Below the pieces are notes generated by a model. That model searched no databases. It was not told the DNA's origin and worked only from the letters and a program-made list of their open reading frames with translations. A DNA stretch of 64,000 nt, taken from assembly GCA_026573805.1 (NCBI GenBank), contig JAIUSX010000096.1, positions 3,286,001 through 3,350,000 of the forward strand. Direction: 5' to 3'. This document shows positions 41,611 to 51,635 of this stretch, one piece after another. The stretch is from Hesperophylax magnus (Eukaryota; Arthropoda; Insecta; Trichoptera; Limnephilidae). Made by a program: the position numbers and the translations under genes. The first letter of the stretch is position 1; each line of letters opens with the position of its first letter.

Positions 41611-44420
41611 ATTCAATAATATTGTTATTGGGTTTATAAAAACAGTTTATTTTTAAACAAGTTCTGCTGTGTAATTATTATTACGCGTGACAGCTGTTTC
41701 GCCCCCTGAAGGCATAATCAAACTGTGGGTAGCCCACTTACAGACGATACATTTATATTATTTCTAGGTAGGTATTTTAATTTCAATTACTGATTTCTTA
41801 ATTGATTTTTGAGTACAATATTAGAAATTATTAATGGTTATTACCCCAGCAAAGTTTCCCCAATTAGTGTAATGTTTAAATTTGACTGAATGTCTTGATG
41901 TTAGTTATTCCCAAACGATGACTCATAGGGTTATTTTAATAGCATAATTAAGTACTTCATAGTGCACTCATATTTGCACTAGGTTCGAAGATATCTATTA
42001 GGGGTGAACGAATTATATTTGTTTGTTCATTAATTAGAATAGCTTTCGGATTATTAGAGTTTTTGTTAATTTCTAACTGTTCTAAAAGATTCAGTTTACG
42101 GCCTTTATTTTGTACGTGTAACGGAGATGGTTTATTATTATCATTAAGTGAGTGATTGATTTTCATCTAGGAGATGTTTGGCAAATTGAGATTGCATTTT
42201 ATTATAATTTTTAAAAGATCTTATATCTTCTTTGAACCTAGTGTTAAAGGACTGGCCCGTTTGTCCAACATGTGACTCCAGTGTGACGAATGCAACGCTG
42301 TTTAGTTTATAAATGCCACTATTTTGTAATTTGAGGACCTTACTTTTTGAGTTTTTAAGAGATGATCCTAAGTTGTTATTTGTGCGGAAGGCAATATCTA
42401 AGCCACACTTTTTGAGGACTTTGGCGATTTTATTAGATGTCTTTTTTTTTTTTTTTTGCAGTAATACCGCACAAGAGTCCCAACTGCTCCCGTCTGGAGC
42501 CAGTGAGACTATGGCATCCCCAATTGGGGTATGTTGTGAGGCTGAGGGTATTGGGGAGGGGAGGGAGATGGGGAAGAGGAAGGTGGGGAAGTACCTGGCT
42601 ATTCAGATCTGGTCACCAAACACGGCTAAAGCCATTTCAAGCAACGTTTCAATTCTGAATGGTGGTCTTACACCAGGGTGATACTGAGAGTATCTTCCAC
42701 TCTGGAACGTGCCGCAAATATACTATATATTATTTTAAATTAATTAATTGTGAAATAACACAAATTAATCAAATAAAATTTATTTGCGCACGCCGGGTTC
42801 GAACCCGCGACCTTCGGATCTGTAGTCAAAAGCGTATACCACTAGACCACGCCGGCCGTCGAATTCATCTGTCCGATGAATTCTAAACACCCGAATTTAT
42901 TATTCGTCTTATTATTAGTCGCTGGGTAAATTAATTTAAGGTTATTTTTGTGTTTGTTATTATTAATTATTTTTTCAATGTCTCTACCCTTGAAGCCATT
43001 ATTTTTAGCAATAGTTAGGATTGTATTTTTTTCCTTCTCGTATGCTTTCTTGTCGAGTGGGATGTTATTAACCCTATGTACCATTGAGTGGTAGGCAGAT
43101 AATTTATGTGACCATGGGTGTAAGGATTTATAATTAATGGTTGTATCTGTAAACGTAGGCTTACGGAAAATTTCAAACGTATGTTTAATATTTTCTCTAC
43201 CGATTGTTAGGTCTAAAAAATTGATGTTATTATTACACTCTCTTTCAACCGTAAAGCAGATTTTACGGTTGATGGAGTTAGCAAATGTGACAAAAAGATC
43301 TAATTGTCTGTTGGTACCTTTCCAACAGACCAAAATGTCTTCAACATAACGAACATAGTAAATGATGTGTTTGCTAAAGATTGAATTTAATTTTTTTTTT
43401 CAATCTAATCCATAAATAGTTCTGCAAGAAGTGGACTGAGGGGCGATCCCATTGGTAATCCGTCGTTTTGTTGATAGAATTTATCGTTAAACTCAAAGTA
43501 GTTAGTTTCCACACAAATTTTAAATAGATCGAATAAGTCTTTTTTAGTAACTGGGTTTATATTAGATTCTCAATGATTTTAAGGCATTCTTGAATAGGGA
43601 TATTGCTAAAGAGACTGACCACGTCTAAAAATATGAACTGGCAATTGTGCGGTAGATTTATGTTTTTTATTTTATTTACAAGTTCGAGAGAATTTTTAAC
43701 GCTATATTTTGGGTAGAATTTAGTATGTTGTTTGAAAAGAAAGTTAAGTTTTTTGGCGAGTATTGTCGTTGGGCCGTTTATAAAAGAAACAACGGGACGT
43801 ATGGGGATATTATCCTTGTGAATTTTAGGTTGTCCGTATAATGCAGGAGCCCTTGGATTCATCACCATTGCATCTTTTCTAGCGTATTTATTTGGGAATA
43901 TTGATTGGCAATTATTTATTAGGTTGCGCACGTTTATTGAAATTTTGTCCGTTGGGTCCTTTTTTAAGATTTCAAAGTCTTCTGGCTTGAGGAATGCTTC
44001 TACTTTATTTAAGTAATCAATTTTGTTTAGTATAACGACGGAATTCCCCTTATCCGCCTTAGTAATTGTGAGGTCGCTATTTTTAATTTTGGCTTTAATA
44101 TGATTTAAAATTTCCGTTTCTTTTATAATGAATTTATTTTTATTTTTACTGGTTGATTTCAGAGTTTTTCTCGAGATATCCGCTTTTATTTGTTTAGGTA
44201 AGCCGTTATTTTTTTATTTTAGACAGACAAATTTCTGTGTCGATTGCCAAACATTCAATTTGTTTTTTAGTGATATCTGAATTTATTTTATATTTGAAGC
44301 CTTTATCTAGTAAATTTATTTCATTTTCTTCAAAAGTTTCACCTGATAGGTTAATAGTTTTTATATAAAACTCCGTATTTGTATTACTTTGATTTTCATT
44401 GACTTTGATATTCATTGAGA
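41597..44420 (-). mobile_element. Penelope-like element C1 (RT + GIY-YIG), inactive
   Basis: On minus, the N-terminal and RT regions run from 44420: LTITKADKGNSVVILNKIDY-like sequence, ALYGQPKIHKDNIPIRPVVS, FIFLDVVSLFSNIPI (block A), GLPMGSPLSPLLAELFMD (block B) and YYVRYVEDILVCW (block C, with Glu where YVDD is expected). Then come ERECNNNINFLDLTIG and, after a SINE insertion, the GIY-YIG region (about 42390-42170) and the 3' untranslated region to about 41597. Several frame breaks and a microinversion are present. Confidence 0.85.
42439..42860 (-). mobile_element. tRNA-derived SINE, copy 2
   Basis: Same family as 33021-33440, inverted. The tRNA-like head is at the right (on minus GGCGTGGTCTAGTGGTATAC and GGTCGCGGGTTCGAACCC). 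The poly-A appears as a T run at 42439-42457. It is inserted into Penelope-like element C1 at the point where copy C2 reads AGACATCTAATAAAATTGCC. I could not define a clean target duplication. Confidence 0.85.
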
Positions 44421-45037
44421 ACATATAAGATCTTTTAAAACTAATAATAAAATGCAATCTCAATTTGCCAAACATCTCCTAGATGAAAATCACTCACTTA
44501 ATGATAATAATAAACCAACTCCGTTACACGTACAAAATAAAGGCCGTAAACTGAATCTTTTAGAACAGTTAGAAATTAACAAAAACTCTAATAATCCGAA
44601 AGCTATTCTAATTAATGAACAAACAAATATAATTCGTTCACCCCTACTAGATATCTTCAAACCTAGTGCAAATATGAGTGCACTATGCAGTACTTAATTA
44701 TGCTATTAAAATAACCCTATGAGTCATCGTTTGGGAATAACTCACATTAAGACATTCAGTCAAATTTAAACATTACACTAATTGGGGAAACTTTGCTGGG
44801 GTAATAACCATTATTAATTTCTAATATCTTACTCAAAAATTAATTAAGAAATCAGTAATTGAAATTAAAATACCAACCTAGTAATAATATAAATGTATCG
44901 TCTGTAAGTGGGCTACCCACAGTTTGATAATGCCTTCAGAGGGCGAAACAGCTGTCACGCGTAATAATAATTACACAGCAGAACTTGTTTAAAAATAAAC
45001 TGTTTTTATAAACCCAATAACAATATTATTGAATATA
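44421..45037 (+). mobile_element. Inverted Penelope-like tail attached to C1
   Basis: Plus-strand copy of the GIY-YIG C-terminal part (SQFAKHLLDENHSLNDNNK, ending SALCST) and the 3' untranslated region, nearly identical to 58270-58890 and to the inverse of 41597-42240. It joins the 5' side of the minus-strand element C1 within about 44400-44425, giving a long inverted repeat around C1. Confidence 0.85.
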
Positions 45038-45099
45038 TAAAAAATAAAATGAAGTTCTACAAATTAAACTTAATAACAATAAACAAACTGATTATCTTT

Positions 45100-45780
45100 A
45101 TATATTTAAGTCATTAACCTAATTTCTCTATTATTTTTAATAAGGTGTTTACCATAGGTCGATAGTTATTAACTATCGTAGTATATAATTAAAGTAGGAT
45201 GGGATTTGTTTTTTAGTATTTTCTCCAATATGTTTGAAAACGTATTGATACGGTTTATTAATAAATAGTTGTAAATGACATTTTTACATCCTTGTAATAT
45301 TGGTATAACAATAGATTGTTTGCGAGCTGTGGGGAAAGGGGAAAACGCTTCCAGTTATAGACAGATTGACAGGTATTTTAGAGGAATGATTGGTACTTTA
45401 AAGAGATATTTCATTGCATTTGTTGTGATTAAGTCCTCCAAAGATACATTTCATTTTAGGGAAAAAACAGTGTTTTCGATTTCATCGGTGGTGATTTTAA
45501 TGACTAGAGCTTCTCTCCCTGCTCAGAAGGTTCGTTTATTTGTATTGCTTCATCACATTGCATAGCTTGCTTCGCTAAATTCGATCTTATATTTATTATA
45601 AAATTAATGAGAAATTCAAGAAAGTGGTCAGAATTATCAGCGTATCTCCTGGGGACATTGTTTATATTGAACTAGTCAATTGTTGTAACTTTGGTAGATT
45701 TAGAACTGGTTATTACATTACAAAGAGAGATTAAATAACTGCTTAAATGGGCACTTGATGTAGGACTACTTGTTAATGTA
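45100..45780 (-). mobile_element. LINE fragment (pre-RT region)
   Basis: On minus: RYADNSDHFLEFLINFI, then FPTARKQSIVIPILQGCKN (RT entry) and INRINTFSNILEKILKN. Two or more stops. No catalytic blocks. Confidence 0.55.
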
Positions 45781-45859
45781 AAAAAAAACAATTATGGTTA
45801 TGAATAAATAACTTTTAAAATAAAAATGACTTAATCAACTTTTCTTGCTTTGTGAAAAA

Positions 45860-46025
45860 GTTTTTTGCTTTGTGATGGCATAATTTATTTTATTAAAATT
45901 TCCACAAACTTTGCTTATATCACATAATTTTAATAAAAACAATCTACATGTTTCGTGGGCAATGTCCTCTTCTACAGTATCGCACTACTAATACTGTAAT
46001 AATAAAAATTAATTTAAGAAAAATG
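45860..46025 (-). mobile_element. Penelope-like 3' tail fragment
   Basis: It shares TTTGTGATGGCATAATTTAT, TTATTAAAA and GAAACATGT with the palindromic tails at 31.3-31.9 kb. The hammerhead-like core is eroded (CTGTAGA in place of CTGATGA). No coding part remains. Confidence 0.55.
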
Positions 46026-46392
46026 AAGAACCCCAGATGTCAACTTCAAGAGTGATCCTTCAAGAAGGATAAAACGTTTACTCTTGAGCACCTTCAGTAC
46101 GGCGTTTTGTTGTTTGCAGCCCATGGAATAATGCTTTATTGCATCAATATTGTGTTTTCAGTGCATTTTAATTAATTGAACTTTATTATATCCCGAATAA
46201 GGTAAGGTTGCAACATGAGATTTGTGAGTATAAGTTAAAATATTGCTGTAGTACTTATATAGGTACAGCAAGAGAGGACGTTATGAACAAGTATATTATG
46301 TCCTGTCTGTGCAATATTTCAAAACGGACAAGGATTCCGAACATCAGTATTTAACAACCTACATTTCAAAAATAATGTGCAACGCAACTTAC

Positions 46393-46546
46393 TGGCTGTC
46401 CGAGCACTCTCTTCATTCTGCAAACATTCCTTCTTTACATCTGGGAGGTCGAAATCCATATCCGTATAAGGCATTTCACCTCCATTGTCTTCCCGGGGCA
46501 CTGGTTCCGTCTTGATGGATACATTCTCTGGATTAAGTTGATCCAT
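46393..46546 (-). CDS. Orphan first exon of a third zinc-finger family member
   Basis: It starts with ATG at 46546 and encodes MDQLNPENVSIKTEPVPRED, then NGGEMPYTDMDFDLPDVKKE and CLQNEESARTA, ending at a donor GTAAGT (46392) in phase 1. It combines in one exon the sequence of exon 1 and exon 2 of the genes at 23563 and 35267. The phase-1 donor would fit the finger exon of those genes, but there is no minus-strand finger exon to the left within the window, so the gene is either broken or has lost its array. It has one SUMO-type IKTE site. Confidence 0.65.
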
Positions 46547-46549
46547 GGC

Positions 46550-47720
46550 TCTGTTGTGCACAAAACATATGTCTGAAACTTCCCTAAACTGAACGTTGTT
46601 TTAACGGAACTCCAATTTGTATGAGATATGAATATTATCTTTAGGTTTTAATATTTTCCCAAGCAACGGAATCTACTGTAAAAATATTTTCAAATAAGGA
46701 CATACTACTGACATTGAAGATAAGACGATTGAAATCGGTTTAGAGAATCGTCGTCAATCGTCGGAATACAATAATCTAACGCTATCTACAGGATGCAACG
46801 ACAAAAGCATACGTCAGTGATAATTTTTAAGTTATACTCGTAAATAAACCACTCTCTAGATCGATATCTTCGGGCTTTTTGTATGGCCCCATTTTGTCAC
46901 CCCCTTTACCACAAACGACCACAGATAAAACGGTCGTTTGGTCCAGACAGGTAAATATATTGTGGACCGTAAATAAATCTCAAGGCCATTTAAAAAAGTG
47001 CAAAGATAGACAATATAACTGCACCCAGCTAACATCGTTCATTCACTAGCCCAAAAAAAAAATATTTTAAAAATAAAAATATTGGAATGCAGGAAAAGGA
47101 AAATAAAAAAACGCACAGCTATGCACACATAAAAATACTTTTTATTTTTAAAAAGACAATGGACAGTAATACAAAACAGGGTCAGTACAACCGATGTATT
47201 GAGCATTGATTTATCATTGAAGAAGAAGATAATACTAATATATCTAAACAAAACATGAAACAGAACAAGACACAGAAAAAAAAAAGTAACGGTCTCAACT
47301 AGGAATCGAACCCAGTCTTACTGCAACAACTTAATAGGATTTAATTTGACCTTGCACAAAAATACAAGAATATATACACAAAATACATATTCAACAAATT
47401 AAAGTGTTAATTATTATTGCCACAGCACTAGAAGTTATCCAAATTCTCCTGCAAGGGTTTCATATAATTTCCACAGCTTTGTCGTCAGCAAACATCATGG
47501 AAAATGCTGGTTAAATCTGAATACTTACATGCAATTCTGGAGAGGTTTAAATGACCTTGTTTGATGTAATCGTGGCTTTTTTTAGCAGTTTTAGCATCCT
47601 AATACGTGGTATAGTATCGCGTCGGAATACGGATAGGTCTGAAAAGGAAAATTAATTAAATTATTAGACAATGAAGTACATTCAGGAATTAGGAACATTG
47701 TTTCAAAGAACGAGAGGTTA
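46550..47720. other. No gene seen; 25-bp motif shared with 59550
   Basis: Upstream region of the orphan exon. GATCGATATCTTCGGGCTTT plus TTGTA at 46859-46883 is identical to 59550-59574. A tRNA-half-like piece lies at 47282-47330. Otherwise AT-rich and unidentified. Confidence 0.5.
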
Positions 47721-47724
47721 GTAC

Positions 47725-47987
47725 CTGTAGTTAACAACGGGTTCGGGTCTTTCTTTCAGTTGGTGGAGATAGACAGGATATTTTATGATGACTGGAAGAT
47801 TAAGCGTTGTCAAGCATTCTTTTTTAATCCCAAAAGTATCGTATTTTTGCTTTCAATGAAATGACACCCACAAACAAACGTATTTCTTGCTGCTTCTTGC
47901 TAGCACCGGATTATCGAATCCGTCTGAGCAACCTTTAACACAACACGGCATTAATTTATCACCTTGAATAATTCTAGCACGCAACAT
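47725..47987 (-). pseudogene. THAP-like zinc-finger exon, copy 1
   Basis: On minus, an ATG at 47987 leads into GDKLMPCCVKGCSDGF, the CxxxC start of a THAP (C2CH) domain. Further on, in another frame, comes FVCGCHFIESKNTILLGL, the CxxH end of the domain. The exon then reads LNLPVIIKYPVYLHQLKERP and ends at a donor GTACTAAC (47724). The frame shift between the two halves suggests a pseudogene or a missed intron. The 5' flank matches that of copy 2 at 59.3 kb. Confidence 0.5.
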
Positions 47988-47999
47988 TATTTTTAGATG

Positions 48000-48300
48000 G
48001 GTTAGACGATTTTCAAAATTCAAAATATTTACGCTAAATACTTCAACTGACTAACTTTCAAAATGGCGTCTTGGAAATTACCGTTAATTTTTATCGCAGC
48101 ATAACACATGCTTAGCTTCTCTTTCTGTTACACAAGTCGCTATGGTAGAGAGCGAGAGATCAAACTACAATTTTTGCTCTGAGCCAATGAGATCTGAGCT
48201 TTCAGCCACAACAGCTTTGTCTATAAGAATTTGGGTTGGGAATAACTCCTCCCATCAGGGTTACAAGGTCAGACGGGAGTTGTACGCCCCTGGTGATACT
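48000..48300 (-). promoter_or_regulatory. Conserved THAP-like 5' flank, copy 1
   Basis: On minus, in order: GGGGCGTACAACTCC, CATTGGCTC (inverted CCAAT), TTTGATCTCTCGCTCTCT, TGTAACAGAAAGAGA, GACGCCATTTTGA, then the start codon. The same blocks in the same order precede copy 2. Likely a TATA-less promoter and 5' untranslated region. Confidence 0.5.
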
Positions 48301-48354
48301 GTTAATACATAGACAAAATTAAAGTCATAGACTACCAACTATCATTTTTTTTGT

Positions 48355-48620
48355 TTTTTTGTTTTTTTTTTACTTTATTTATTTACATTTCTTTATACAT
48401 ATTATACATATAAATAGATGGTATATAATAACACAATATATAATACCAAATAGTATACACAAGAAATGAAAACCCACTAAGGCACTGATTACCATATTTC
48501 AAGTACCTAAAGTATAATATACATTAGTAGAAAAAGTTTTTTTTGTTTATAGTTATTATAAAAAGTATAGAGAAAACATTATGTACAATAGTTTATAAAG
48601 TTTCAGCAAGTGAGTTGTAG
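48355..48620 (-). mobile_element. LINE 3' tail (family also at 32143)
   Basis: Poly-T followed by the same AT-rich 3' region as 32143-32440; here the ORF end reads YNSLAETL before truncation at about 48620, where another repeat begins. Confidence 0.7.
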
Positions 48621-48962
48621 AAGTGAAAAGTGCAAACGTGGAGATCCGCGGTTCCTGAATCATCGTAAAGGGTAGTGCCTGAACAATTTTTGCATATTTA
48701 TCTCGTAACGTGACCCAACTTTTAAGACATTGAATGAACAATAATTTAGGATTAAGAAAAAGGACAATTAATTTTAAGAATTACAATTTAAAACTATTAC
48801 TAAGCCTTAGGATTAAGACTCACCCTTCTTTATACATGTTTTTTTAAATAAATTTTTAATAATGTTTACAACCAAGTAAATTCCTTTTTTTACTCGTTCC
48901 TCCTTTTCTTTTATATGAATAGTATTAATAATTAACTTCCCTTAAGTAGAGTAATAACAATC
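48616..48962 (-). repeat. Interspersed AT-rich repeat, partner of 25240-25540
   Basis: Reverse-complement relative of 25240-25540 (for example TCGTTCCTCCTTTTCTTTTA and TTAATTTTAAGAATTACAAT). The neighbouring LINE tail ends where this starts. Confidence 0.65.
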
Positions 48963-49044
48963 ACACATCACTCACAAACACACCAGATTATTTTCAATTC
49001 ACTATTTTTTTTTAAATTTAAACACGAGCAGAGGCTTTTAGAGG

Positions 49045-49226
49045 CTTCAAATATAAAATAAATTCAGATATCACTAAAAAACAAATTGAATGTTTGGCAA
49101 TCGACACAGAAATTTCTCTGTCTAAAATAAAAAAAAATAACGGCTTACCTAAACAAATAACAGCGGATATCTTGAGAAAATCTCTGAAATCAACCAGTAA
49201 AAATAAAAATAAATTCAATATAAAAG
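49045..49226 (+). mobile_element. Penelope-like element C2, left part
   Basis: It encodes FKYKINSDITKKQIECLAID and ISLSKIKKNNGLPKQI, matching C1 on minus near 44300-44120. Cut at 49226 by Gypsy copy 2; continues at 57313. Truncated at its own 5' side at about 49045. Confidence 0.85.
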
Positions 49227-50038
49227 TGTTACGTATATAATCGTAACAAAGTAAGAACTTCTCCTTCCCCACATAAAAGGAACTGTGTGGGATGCGCCTG
49301 GCAACACTTTTCTTCAAGGTGGCAAGATTGGAATCGGAAGGAAGGAAGCGGTCATTCTTTATTTTTTGGTTCAACGGCTTGGAGCACCGTGGAATGAGAG
49401 TGGTATATTTATGCGTGGAATCATAAAAACGACGGATCACAGCCGGATCGCCATTTTCAACTTACAAAAGGCAGATGGATTAAAATGGCAATCTAAATAT
49501 CCCGGCGAGGATAACTCTAATAAGACCAATGGATTGGCAATACAAAGCCACACTTCAAATCCTCAAGTAAGATGTAAATTTTGCCTACCCTCCGCTAATT
49601 CTGGAACCTCAGATAATATTCATAATTGCTACCTGCTTACCGATGAAATGGATTCACAAGGAGAATCCATTTGAAGCCATCGCTCGCCCGAGCGGTATAA
49701 TTATTTTGACAAGATGACATCGTACCTGGAAGGCACAGTTCGCAATAATTTCAAGACTTGAAATGCCCGAGTAACGTATTAACTTCTTGCCCAAAGCTAG
49801 ATTGGGATGTATAACACTTCTTTGTACTTTGTGCGACTCATATCTTTAAATTATATCTATCTAATTTACACTCATAAATTTATCTTCTTATTATAATAAC
49901 CTAACCTGTGAATGCCAGCACTCGTTGTCCACTTAAACCCTGAAATTCCATCAATGGTTTCCTGTTTCCCTTATTCAAACAAAAAAACAGGTGGCGCTCA
50001 AGATAAATTCACGCCAAATGTTAACTTCGGCGTTAACA
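49227..50038 (+). repeat. 5' LTR of Gypsy copy 2
   Basis: TGTTACGTATATAATCG ... TCGGCGTTAACA, 812 bp, TG...CA ends. Its 3' part carries a short inverted motif GTTAACTTCGGCGTTAAC. Confidence 0.95.
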
Positions 50039-50039
50039 A

Positions 50040-50055
50040 TGGCGCACCAACTGTG
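50040..50055 (+). promoter_or_regulatory. Primer-binding site
   Basis: TGGCGCACCAACTGTG, one base after the LTR. It begins TGG, the complement of a tRNA CCA end. I cannot assign the tRNA. Confidence 0.65.
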
Positions 50056-50495
50056 TTCTGGTTCGGATTGGCATTCATGGATTGGGTTTATTTTGTCTTG
50101 TTGTGTTTGGCGATCTGCGTTCTGTAGCAATCCATCGATCCATCAAATATTTATTAACATGTAATTTTGTTTGCGATAATTGCGGTAATTCTAAAATGTG
50201 CGAATAACATTCCTCATATGCTAAGTGTTAATTTTGCGATTATTGTGACATTCGTATTCGAAGGTAGAAGTTTGCTTTTATGTTGGTAACAATGTGATAT
50301 GAAATCTTGAATCATACTGGTCTGTTGAAACGGATTATTAAGTTGACACTTTGGAACTTGCGAATAATATTTTGCAGTTTCTGTTCGATAGAGTGGCAAC
50401 ATTAGGAAGTGAAAGTGCAGTTTTCTATGGTGATTTAGTTTGACAGATGTAAAAGAACTAGTTTTGCTTGCGTAATTTGTTAAAGTAGAAAAAAA

Positions 50496-51635
50496 ATGGA
50501 GTTTAAAACGATTAAAAAGATTAATACGCATACGAAAGTGCAATTAGCTGGAAAATTAACGGACCGAAACATTGTGCCTTTACTGACTTTATCTGGAATG
50601 CGTGAACAGGCAATAATGTTCAATAAATCGGTGAGAGAAAAACGTGATGCTAAACAATGTTACGATCAATCTGCAGAAGACCCTGCGTTGTCTGATAAAT
50701 GTAGTGATCCAGGTACTTCTGCGACTAAAGTATTTCGTGTAAGTTGTAACGCTTCACGTGAATTCTCAAAATGTAAAGGCCTGATTAATTGGGATCTAAA
50801 ATTTGACGGGAAAACTGATGTGAAAGTGTTTATTGACAGAGTCGAAGAACTTAGTAGAATACGTTTGATATCAAATGAGGATCTGATACGATGTTTTCCG
50901 GATATTCTAGACGGAACAGCTTTGTTATGGTTTCGTACAATTTACACGGAAACTCTTTCGTGGCCAAAATTGAAGTGTGCATTAATTAGTAGATATCAAC
51001 CTCGCGATGCACAGTTACAAACGCGTAAATTTATTTACTCCGTGAAGCAAAAAAATAATCAATTGGTCTCCGACTTCTTTTTAGATCTCAAAATAGCAAA
51101 TTTGAAGTTATATAATCCTATACCGCAGGATGAATTGTTAGAGATTGCAAAAGAAGCTATTTTAACGGAATATGCTAAACTTTTAGTGACAGTTCATGTG
51201 GGTGATATTGATGAACTGGAACGTTTTTGTACTGACTTTGAGAGACTGTCAGTCAAGGATGAAAGTAACATACATAAATCGATCAAATCACGGGATATCA
51301 ATGATTCAAGTTCAATATGTAAATCGACATTTGTACCGAAATGTAATAATTGTAAGAAACCTGGTCATTATTATAAATTTTGTCCGGAAAGAGTTGTGCG
51401 TAGTAATGAGAAAAACTTATGTAACAAGAATTTTAATTCAAATAATAATAATAATCAAAACACCACAACCACAGCATCTTGTTCTGTTTGTAACAAACCA
51501 GGGCACAGTTCTGAGAGATGCTGGAAACGTAAATTTAATGAAAGAAATTCTTCTGCTTCATCGAATGAAGGTAATAAAAATAATTCCAATAATAAAAATA
51601 AATTTTTTATAAGCTCGAACAAGTCAAAAAACTAA
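50496..51635 (+). CDS. Gypsy Gag protein
   Basis: 379 residues, ATG in AAAAAATGGAG context, intact. Retrotransposon gag core at about residues 100-220 (FDGKTDVKVFIDRVEELSRI, GTALLWFRTIYTETLSWPKL). Two CCHC knuckles (CKKPGHYYKFC part of CNNCKKPGHYYKFC at about 285, and CSVCNKPGHSSERC at about 330). Asn/Lys/Ser-rich end. It forms the particle and binds element RNA. Pol follows in the -1 frame through a slippery site at the stop. Confidence 0.95.
   Translation: MEFKTIKKINTHTKVQLAGKLTDRNIVPLLTLSGMREQAIMFNKSVREKRDAKQCYDQSAEDPALSDKCSDPGTSATKVFRVSCNASREFSKCKGLINWDLKFDGKTDVKVFIDRVEELSRIRLISNEDLIRCFPDILDGTALLWFRTIYTETLSWPKLKCALISRYQPRDAQLQTRKFIYSVKQKNNQLVSDFFLDLKIANLKLYNPIPQDELLEIAKEAILTEYAKLLVTVHVGDIDELERFCTDFERLSVKDESNIHKSIKSRDINDSSSICKSTFVPKCNNCKKPGHYYKFCPERVVRSNEKNLCNKNFNSNNNNNQNTTTTASCSVCNKPGHSSERCWKRKFNERNSSASSNEGNKNNSNNKNKFFISSNKSKN
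51626..51632 (+). promoter_or_regulatory. -1 ribosomal frameshift heptamer, Gypsy copy 2
   Basis: Gag ends TCA AAA AAC TAA; A AAA AAC is a canonical slippery heptamer in the gag frame. The -1 frame reads on through the stop into pol without interruption. A GATCTGCGCAGC and CCGTCTGATCAGCGG stretch downstream could form a weak stem. Confidence 0.8.

Noticed and set aside
42313..42681. 122-residue plus-strand ORF
   Set aside because: It crosses the GIY-YIG antisense strand and the SINE; an accidental frame.
47282..47330. tRNA gene on minus
   Set aside because: A T-arm and B box (GGGTTCGATTCC) with a following T run are present, but no A box, D-arm or matching 5' acceptor strand; at best a tRNA or SINE 3' half.
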